From: an uncultured Opitutia bacterium
GTDB lineage: Bacteria; Verrucomicrobiota; Verrucomicrobiia; Opitutales; UBA953
DNA: 6,801 nucleotides
Reading direction: 5' to 3'
Assembly (NCBI GenBank): GCA_903957465.1
Contig: CAJBPJ010000144.1
Location: 1 to 6,801, forward strand
Part shown: positions 1-4,525 of the stretch, piece after piece
How positions within the stretch are numbered: position 1 is the stretch's first letter
Layout of the letters: the number at the start of each line of letters is the position of its first letter
Position numbers and translations under genes: made by a program
Notes under the pieces: model-generated
Told to the model about the DNA's origin: nothing
Database searches by the model: none
Seen by the model: only the letters and a program-made list of their open reading frames with translations

Positions 1-243
1 CCAAGTCTCTCCGCGCTTGTTTCGCTGTACTCGAGCCCTGACCAGCAAGGTCGCAACTTAGGTATTCTTCGTTCCGCGGGCGCCTTAGCTCGTATTGTAG
101 GCCCTTTGGCGGCCGCCTACGTCTTTTTCCGGATGGGTACGCACCAGTGGGTCTATTTAGCGGGTGCCATCTTAATGGCGCCAGGCCTCTGGATGATTAC
201 ACGGTTGCCGAACCCACGGGGCTCAGCCGCGGGGCAGTCTTGA
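1..243 (+). CDS. MFS transporter, C-terminal end (partial)
   Basis: The first 80 codons of frame 1 read open from the window edge to a TGA at 241-243, so the N-terminal four fifths of the protein lie outside. The visible part starts with a polar stretch containing SSPDQQGRNLGILRSAGALAR, followed by two hydrophobic segments (about residues 31-45 and 52-67), which fit TM11 and TM12 of a 12-TM major facilitator. The pattern 'polar loop, D-QQGR-LG, G-LAR-IGP' is typical of the TM10-TM11 region of drug/sugar-type MFS carriers. The tail is short and hydrophilic, as expected for a cytoplasmic C-terminus. The substrate cannot be told from this fragment. The gene converges on the protoporphyrinogen oxidase gene and overlaps its 3' end by 21 bp. 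No terminator hairpin is visible after the stop, where the DNA is coding on the other strand. Confidence 0.8.
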   Translation, partial: PSLSALVSLYSSPDQQGRNLGILRSAGALARIVGPLAAAYVFFRMGTHQWVYLAGAILMAPGLWMITRLPNPRGSAAGQS

Positions 244-1566
244 GCCGAGCTCTGATCCCCGCCGCAAGGTCGACATAAGGGAAATTCCTCCGCGGAATGA
301 CCCCACGAAATGTAAGCCTGAATGGAGCGCTTCTGTAGCCGCGAGGGCTTCTAAGAATCTTCCGTGTTGGTGCGTGTACTGCGGAATCGCACGCGGCCAC
401 CGTGCAATCCATTCTTTTTTAGGTGCGCCTTTGACGCCTAAAAGATCGCCCAGCTCAGCATCGACAACTTCACGCAGTTGGTCGTCATCTAGGCGGCCGA
501 GTGCAATATTTCTGGCACCGCCGATAAAGCAGGCAAGCTGTACGCTGCCGTCGGGCGTGTTGTTCGGGAAAGTGCTGGATGGGAAAAGCACACCGAGAAT
601 TTTGCGTCCTTCGCTATGCGGGACGAGTAATCCGAAGGCATCGAGTGGATGCTGTACTTGCCCTCGCTCGTAGCCGCGTACCACGAGTGCGACGGGTGGT
701 GCCTCAACAATTTCTGCCGCATGCAAAACAGGCTTAAGAATCTCTCCGCAGGCTAAATGTGCCCACTGCCAGGGTGGTGCTGTAATAATGAGCGATTTTG
801 CGTGTGCTCCCGACTCTTCGCCCAGGGCATTGCGCCAAGCAACATTCCATCCGCGGCTATCACGACGGATAAGTGTTGTCGTGCTCTGAAGATGGAGTGC
901 CCCTTTGGGGAGCTGCCCAACCATTGCTTCTGTTAGGCGATGAAGGCCGCCTGCGAATTGCACAATTTTCCGTGGCTCGCTCGGGGATCGCCAAAGTCCG
1001 AGAAGAATGGAGCGATGGTCACTCTCTAAACGAGCTAAAGAAGGGAAAGCGTACTCCAGCACAAGTCGACCAGGGTCGCCGGCATGGATGCCGTTAATCA
1101 TGGGATCAAAAAGTCGGTCAGCGACTTCGACGCCAAAACGACGTTCTGCAAATGAACGCACGGTCTCTCCTTGTATCGACTCGCGCGGCTGGAAGACCTC
1201 GAGCAGTAAATTAAATTTTCCTCTCCATGAAAGTAATTCGCTATTTAAAATTGACCGAGGGTTTGACGTGAGTGCGTGGATGTGGCCCTCGTTGGCGATG
1301 AGTCGCTTCGCTCCGCGGACATCGGCTTCTTGGATTTCTTTAGCTAAACCCAATTCACCCAGTAAGTCCGCATCCAGCTTACTTTCTAGCTGCAGTGTGT
1401 TGGGGCCAAGTTCGACTCTCCAGCCGTCTTCTTTCACGGTATGGACAGCACCGCCCGCGCGCGCCGCTGGATCAATCACTGCGACAGACCCGCCGCGGCG
1501 GGCTAGGGCAGACGCCGTCGAGAGGCCGGCAGGGCCTGCTCCGAGAACGATGGCATCAAGGTCCAT
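223..1566 (-). CDS. hemG: Protoporphyrinogen oxidase (oxygen-dependent PPOX type, FAD)
   Basis: A 447-aa flavoprotein expected to oxidise protoporphyrinogen IX to protoporphyrin IX with FAD, just before ferrochelatase; in coproporphyrin-pathway organisms the relatives act on coproporphyrinogen III. What is seen: an N-terminal Rossmann dinucleotide fold with GAGPAG at residues 9-14 and an acidic residue (D32) closing beta-2 to bind the FAD ribose; ELGPNTL at 52-58, the PPOX 'LGP' segment; DPMINGIHAGDP at about 154-165, the family hallmark (DP-x-GxxAGDP); FAGGLHRL at 204-211; and the C-terminal FAD-closing segment GSFRGGISL at 422-430. The length is close to the bacterial PPOX norm of about 450-470 aa. 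The ATG at 1564-1566 starts immediately before beta-1, so no earlier start is needed; an AGGG lies only 1 nt upstream, too close for a normal ribosome site. There is no signal peptide; the protein is probably peripheral on the inner membrane. The symbol is uncertain because the literature uses hemG and hemY for this family. Carotenoid desaturase-type amine oxidases are a less likely alternative because the GxxAGDP motif is intact. Confidence 0.9.
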   Translation of the reverse strand: MDLDAIVLGAGPAGLSTASALARRGGSVAVIDPAARAGGAVHTVKEDGWRVELGPNTLQLESKLDADLLGELGLAKEIQEADVRGAKRLIANEGHIHALTSNPRSILNSELLSWRGKFNLLLEVFQPRESIQGETVRSFAERRFGVEVADRLFDPMINGIHAGDPGRLVLEYAFPSLARLESDHRSILLGLWRSPSEPRKIVQFAGGLHRLTEAMVGQLPKGALHLQSTTTLIRRDSRGWNVAWRNALGEESGAHAKSLIITAPPWQWAHLACGEILKPVLHAAEIVEAPPVALVVRGYERGQVQHPLDAFGLLVPHSEGRKILGVLFPSSTFPNNTPDGSVQLACFIGGARNIALGRLDDDQLREVVDAELGDLLGVKGAPKKEWIARWPRAIPQYTHQHGRFLEALAATEALHSGLHFVGSFRGGISLMSTLRRGSELGSRLPRG

Positions 1567-1701
1567 GCCCTAACAAAACGCACCCTGCTGTCGTTGGCAA
1601 CTTATGGTCAGCAAGAGTCCCGATGGTATCTCACGGAAAATGCGACCCAGTACCTACCTTGCTTCAAGACTGTCGGCCCCGACGTGCCTATTCCCTGAGT
1701 A

Positions 1702-1746
1702 GCTTCGAAAACACCTAATTTTTAGCCGTTAATTGCCTTTCGAAGC
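1702..1746. repeat. 9-bp inverted repeat, two TTCGAA-centred sites
   Basis: GCTTCGAAA at 1702-1710 is repeated as its exact reverse complement TTTCGAAGC at 1738-1746. Each copy is nearly self-palindromic around TTCGAA, so they can be read as two copies of one dyad site with centres 35 bp apart. They lie about 115 and 150 bp upstream of the transcription start inferred from the sigma-54 promoter, in the usual range for an enhancer-binding activator. A transcribed hairpin with a 27-nt loop is possible but less attractive. The binding protein is unknown, and the sequence does not match the enterobacterial NtrC consensus. Confidence 0.5.
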
Positions 1747-1760
1747 AGCCGCTCTCGATT

Positions 1761-1785
1761 TGCTTAATTTTAAGCATAAATGCTT
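1761..1785. repeat. Overlapping TGCTT/AAGCA palindromes (candidate operator)
   Basis: TGCTTAATTTTAAGCA at 1761-1776 is an inverted repeat with perfect 7-bp arms and a 2-nt centre. Its right arm is shared with a second perfect dyad, AAGCATAAATGCTT at 1772-1785 (6-bp arms, 2-nt centre). The result is three half-sites, TGCTT (1761-1765), AAGCA (1772-1776) and TGCTT (1781-1785), with the two direct copies exactly 20 bp apart, about two helical turns. A further AAGCA lies at 1743-1747. This arrangement suits cooperative binding of dimers. It lies about 45-70 bp upstream of the -24 element of the glnN promoter. A housekeeping promoter (TTGCTT, 18-nt spacer, TTTAAA) could also be drawn across it but is weak. 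Confidence 0.5.
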
Positions 1786-1829
1786 TAAAAAACGCAATAA
1801 TCAGCTGTGAATCGATGTCTGTTGAAATG

Positions 1830-1845
1830 TGGCACAGGGGGTGCT
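1830..1845 (+). promoter_or_regulatory. Sigma-54 (RpoN) -24/-12 promoter of glnN
   Basis: The sequence TGGCACAGGGGGTGCT matches the sigma-54 consensus TGGCAC-R-N4-TTGCW at every defined position except the first T of TTGC, which is G. The invariant GG (1831-1832) and GC (1843-1844) are separated by exactly 10 bp, the spacing that RpoN requires. Transcription would start about 12 bp past the GC, near 1855-1857, giving a leader of about 20 nt before the ATG at 1876. Control of glutamine synthetase by sigma-54 and an NtrC-type ATPase is well known for glnA in proteobacteria. Its use for this GSIII gene is inferred from the motif and its position. Confidence 0.75.
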
Positions 1846-1875
1846 TCTTCTAGGCATTCCCTAATCACCCTATCT

Positions 1876-4056
1876 ATGAGCGCCCATCCTGCACGATCCA
1901 AAGCCATTGAAAGTATTGCTGCTCAGCCTCGGCTGACCGGCACGTTCGACTTCCGTAATGAGAAGCTCGATGCGATCTATGGACAAAATGTTTTCTCTTT
2001 AGACAAAATGGAGAAGCGTCTTCCGAAGAACGTCTTCAAGTCCGTTCGCAACGTGATCGAGAATGGCGGCATGCTCGACAATGACGTCGCTGACATTGTT
2101 GCCTCATCGATGAAAGATTGGGCACTCGAGCGCGGCGCGACTCACTACGCACACGTCTTTTATCCACTTACAGGTCTCACTGCTGAAAAGCATGACACCT
2201 TCTTCGAGCCTTCGGGCTCGGGTACGCTCGCTCAGTTTGCAGGTAAGGCCCTAATCCAAGCAGAGCCCGATGCTTCCTCCTTCCCGAATGGTGGCTTGCG
2301 TGCGACATTCGAAGCCCGCGGCTACACCGCTTGGGATGTGACATCCCCCGCTTACATCTTTGATACCGAAAACGGTTCAACGCTTTGCATCCCGACTGCG
2401 TTCGTTTCCTGGACCGGCGATGCCCTCGACAAGAAGACGCCTTTGCTTCGCTCGATGGCCGCACTGAATCGTTCGGCGCAGCGCTTGATGAAGCTCTTTG
2501 GTAATTCGAATACCGGTTATGTCGCAGCGACTGCAGGTCCTGAGCAAGAATACTTCCTCATCGACTCGCGTCTCTACCACCTCCGCCCAGACCTCTACAC
2601 ATGTGGTCGTTCACTCTTCGGCGCAAAGCCTGCCAAGGGACAAGAATTCGAAGACCAATACTTCGGCACCATCCCTGCACGTGTACTCGCTTGCATGATG
2701 GAATCTGAGTTGGAGTGCTTCAAACTCGGGATCCCCATTAAGACCCGTCACAACGAAGTGGCGCCTGCTCAGTTCGAAGTCGCACCGATTTACGAAACTG
2801 CGAACGTCGCTCACGACCACCAGATGCTCACCATGACGGTGCTCAAGAGCGTCGCCGCAAAACACGGTTTCGTCTGCGTTATGGCAGAAAAGCCTTTTGC
2901 TGGCGTCAATGGCTCCGGCAAGCACGTCAACTGGTCTTTGGGTAGCCCGAAGGTTGGTAATCTCCTCGAGCCAGGCTCGAACCCACACGACAACTCACAG
3001 TTCATCGCCTTCACGACTGCGGTGATCCGTGCGGTCGACATTCACCAAGGTTTGCTTCGTGCAACGGTTGCTTCGGCCGGTAACGACCACCGCCTCGGAG
3101 CCAACGAAGCTCCGCCTGCGATTATCTCGATTTACCTCGGCGACATGCTCGCCGACGTCTTCGAGCAGCTCCGCAAGAGCGGCTCTGCTAAGTCCTCGAA
3201 GAAGGGTGGCGTGATGCAGCTTGGTGTCGATTCGTTGCCCGTCCTTCCGAAGGATGCCGGTGACCGTAATCGTACCAGTCCCTTCGCCTTCACGGGCAAC
3301 AAGTTTGAGTTCCGCGCCGTCGGCTCCTCGTTCTCAATCGCTGGACCACTCGTTGCCCTGAATACCATCGTTGCGGACTCAATCGAATTCATGGTTGAGC
3401 GCATCGAGGCTCAAATGAAGGGCAAGAAGGGTAACTTCAATGCAGCCCTCGAGTCCGTGGTTAAAGAGATCCTTCAGAAACACAGCCGTATTATCTTCAA
3501 TGGTAACGGTTACTCCGAAGCCTGGCACAAGGAGGCTGCGAAGCGCGGTCTCTTGAACCTTCGCACAACCCCTGACGCTCTGCCTCAGATTGCTGCGCCA
3601 AAGACCGTGGAGGTGTTTGAGCGTCAAGGCGTCCTCAGCAAGCGTGAGCTCGTTTCGCGCGAAGAGATTTACACGCACAGCTATGTTCTCAGCGTGAACA
3701 CTGAATCTAAGCTCGTCTCCCAAATCGGCCGTACGACGATTCTGCCTGCAGCGCTTAGCTATGCGCGCCAATTGGCAGAGACCGCAGCAGCGATTAAGTC
3801 TGCGGGTGGCAAGTCCTCGTCCAAGATGCTTAGCCAAGTGGTAAGCTTAACCAACGATCTCGAGTCTGCACTCGATGCCTTGGATAAGCTTCGTGCCTAC
3901 GAAGCTGCGGATACACACGCGGCTGCACGCCATGCGGTAACTAAGGTTCTTCCGGCGATGTTGGTTGTTCGCGAAGCCGCCGACGCCCTCGAGGGCTTGG
4001 TTGACGACGCCCTCTGGCCGTTGCCTTCTTACCAGGAGCTCCTCTTCTTGCGCTGA
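1876..4056 (+). CDS. glnN: Glutamine synthetase type III (GSIII)
   Basis: A 726-aa enzyme making glutamine from glutamate, ammonia and ATP in the cytoplasm. GSIII is a double-ring dodecamer and much longer than GSI (about 470 aa); about 720-730 aa is usual for this type. What is seen, numbered from the ATG at 1876: a GSIII N-terminal domain (about 1-210) with the type-specific WDVTSPAY (153-160); the catalytic GPEQEYFLI (221-229), whose glutamates ligate metal; TRHNEVAPAQFEVAP (290-304); the ATP-side motif KPFAGVNGSGKHVNW (339-353); NEAPPAIIS (410-418); DRNRTSPFAFTGNKFEFR (463-480); and the helical C-terminal extension ending in LPSYQELLF. All catalytic motifs are intact. The frame also opens at a GTG at 1807, adding 23 residues, but that stretch spans the sigma-54 promoter and is unlike GSIII N-termini, whereas MSAHPARSKAIESI aligns well, so 1876 is preferred. 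No Shine-Dalgarno precedes it. Codon choice leans to TTC, AAC, CTC and CGT/CGC more than in hemG or smc, suggesting high expression. A terminator follows at 4069-4098. Confidence 0.96.
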   Translation: MSAHPARSKAIESIAAQPRLTGTFDFRNEKLDAIYGQNVFSLDKMEKRLPKNVFKSVRNVIENGGMLDNDVADIVASSMKDWALERGATHYAHVFYPLTGLTAEKHDTFFEPSGSGTLAQFAGKALIQAEPDASSFPNGGLRATFEARGYTAWDVTSPAYIFDTENGSTLCIPTAFVSWTGDALDKKTPLLRSMAALNRSAQRLMKLFGNSNTGYVAATAGPEQEYFLIDSRLYHLRPDLYTCGRSLFGAKPAKGQEFEDQYFGTIPARVLACMMESELECFKLGIPIKTRHNEVAPAQFEVAPIYETANVAHDHQMLTMTVLKSVAAKHGFVCVMAEKPFAGVNGSGKHVNWSLGSPKVGNLLEPGSNPHDNSQFIAFTTAVIRAVDIHQGLLRATVASAGNDHRLGANEAPPAIISIYLGDMLADVFEQLRKSGSAKSSKKGGVMQLGVDSLPVLPKDAGDRNRTSPFAFTGNKFEFRAVGSSFSIAGPLVALNTIVADSIEFMVERIEAQMKGKKGNFNAALESVVKEILQKHSRIIFNGNGYSEAWHKEAAKRGLLNLRTTPDALPQIAAPKTVEVFERQGVLSKRELVSREEIYTHSYVLSVNTESKLVSQIGRTTILPAALSYARQLAETAAAIKSAGGKSSSKMLSQVVSLTNDLESALDALDKLRAYEAADTHAAARHAVTKVLPAMLVVREAADALEGLVDDALWPLPSYQELLFLR

Positions 4057-4068
4057 GCAAGGGAATGT

Positions 4069-4098
4069 AAAAGGGCCGCCGCAGGGCGGCCTTTTTTT
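4069..4098 (+). terminator. Intrinsic terminator of glnN
   Basis: GGCCGCC (4074-4080) pairs perfectly with GGCGGCC (4085-4091) around a GCAG loop and is followed by seven T (4092-4098). Preceding A residues at 4069-4072 can extend the stem. It begins 12 bp after the glnN stop. The A-run on the left side gives a short U-tract on the opposite strand, so it could also stop leftward transcripts that read past rpsU. Confidence 0.9.
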
Positions 4099-4110
4099 GG
4101 CTTAGCCTTT

Positions 4111-4149
4111 AAAAATACAGAAGCCCGTCCGATTTCTCAGACGGGCTTC
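4111..4149 (-). terminator. Intrinsic terminator of rpsU
   Basis: GAAGCCCGTC (4120-4129) and GACGGGCTTC (4140-4149) form a perfect 10-bp stem with a 10-nt loop. Read on the - strand, the stem is followed by TGTATTTTT, a usable U-tract. It starts 21 bp past the rpsU stop codon. On the + strand no T-run follows, so it is directional for rpsU. Confidence 0.85.
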
Positions 4150-4170
4150 GGTGTTCGCGTAGCCTAAGGC

Positions 4171-4371
4171 TTACTTATGCTCCCACTTCTTACGAAGGTA
4201 GCTATTGAAGGCCTTGACCTTACCTTTACGGCGACGGCGTTCGCAGGGCTTCTCATAGCCACGCTTAGAGCGGGCATCTTTGATGATGCCTTCACGGTCG
4301 ACCTTCTTTTTTAGGCGGCGGAGCGCCTTGTCGACGATCTCACCTTTTCGAATTTTGATTTCAACGGGCAT
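4171..4371 (-). CDS. rpsU: 30S ribosomal protein bS21
   Basis: A 66-aa, strongly basic protein of the small ribosomal subunit. It sits on the 30S platform near the 3' end of 16S rRNA, where mRNA is selected at initiation. MPVEIKIRKGEIVDKALRRL at the start and GYEKPCERRRRKGK near residues 38-51 are the family pattern, and the length is within the usual 55-75 aa. The same frame stays open upstream into antisense of smc, but the ATG at 4369-4371 (CAT on the + strand) gives exactly the bS21 N-terminus, so longer versions are spurious. The nucleotides before the start (GCGCACACAC) contain no Shine-Dalgarno. The gene stands alone, diverging from smc across 154 bp and converging on glnN with separate terminators; in many bacteria rpsU instead sits near dnaG or yqeY genes, which are not seen here. 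Confidence 0.95.
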   Translation of the reverse strand: MPVEIKIRKGEIVDKALRRLKKKVDREGIIKDARSKRGYEKPCERRRRKGKVKAFNSYLRKKWEHK

Positions 4372-4525
4372 GTGTGTGCGCGGTAGTAAGCTGGAGGGAA
4401 AGGGGGATGATGGGGGAGCGTCAACCATGAACCGCAAGGGGGGCTGTGAAGAACTTGATACCATTTTGTGGGCACTCGGCGCTTGCGGCAGGGGGGGGAG
4501 GGGGCAAATCTGACAAACCTCGTCG
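4372..4525. promoter_or_regulatory. G-run-rich divergent spacer between rpsU and smc
   Basis: This 154-bp spacer must contain the promoters of both rpsU and smc, but no convincing -35/-10 pair stands out for either; TTGATA at 4454-4459 and, on the - strand, TTGACG near 4419-4424 are isolated -35-like hexamers. Its striking property is strand-biased G-runs on the + strand: GGG and GGGGG at 4395-4406, GGGGG at 4412-4416, a G6 run near 4438-4443, then G8 (4491-4498), A, and G5 (4500-4504). A 28-codon frame from an ATG at about 4427 to 4513 is low-complexity and not credible as a gene. The last G-run ends 21 nt before the smc ATG, too far to act as a ribosome site. Confidence 0.6.

Larger units (their letters stand above)
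1567..1875. promoter_or_regulatory. Divergent control region between hemG and glnN
   Basis: This 309-bp gap separates two divergent genes. I see no credible protein gene in it; the GTG-started extension of the glnN frame from 1807 is addressed under glnN. The glnN-proximal part (about 1700-1800) is clearly more AT-rich than its surroundings and holds a cluster of perfect inverted repeats, followed by a sigma-54-type promoter at 1830-1845. For hemG only a weak housekeeping-type candidate can be drawn on the - strand (TTGCCA, 17 nt, then TTTGTT ending about 4 nt before the ATG), which would give an almost leaderless mRNA. That is too poor a match to call. A further 12-bp palindrome, GTCGGCCCCGAC at 1672-1683 (5-bp arms, 2-nt centre), lies nearer hemG and could serve either gene. 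Confidence 0.7.

Noticed and set aside
1007..1573. 188-codon open frame on the + strand opposite hemG
   Set aside because: Ser/Arg/Pro-rich shadow of a clearly real PPOX gene with no recognisable domain.
1672..1683. GTCGGCCCCGAC palindrome as a terminator or operator
   Set aside because: Only 5-bp arms in a GC-rich setting and no T-run; kept as a note in the intergenic entry, not as its own site.
1807..1875. N-terminal 23-residue extension of glnN from a GTG start
   Set aside because: It spans the sigma-54 promoter and the inferred transcription start, and does not resemble known GSIII N-termini; the ATG at 1876 gives a family-like start.
3379..3837. 152-codon open frame on the - strand opposite glnN
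   Set aside because: Shadow frame within the conserved GSIII coding region; composition is unlike a protein and no family is recognised.
4427..4513. 28-codon small ORF in the smc leader
   Set aside because: Its end is encoded by the G-runs, it has no ribosome site and no recognisable peptide; a leader-peptide role has no support.
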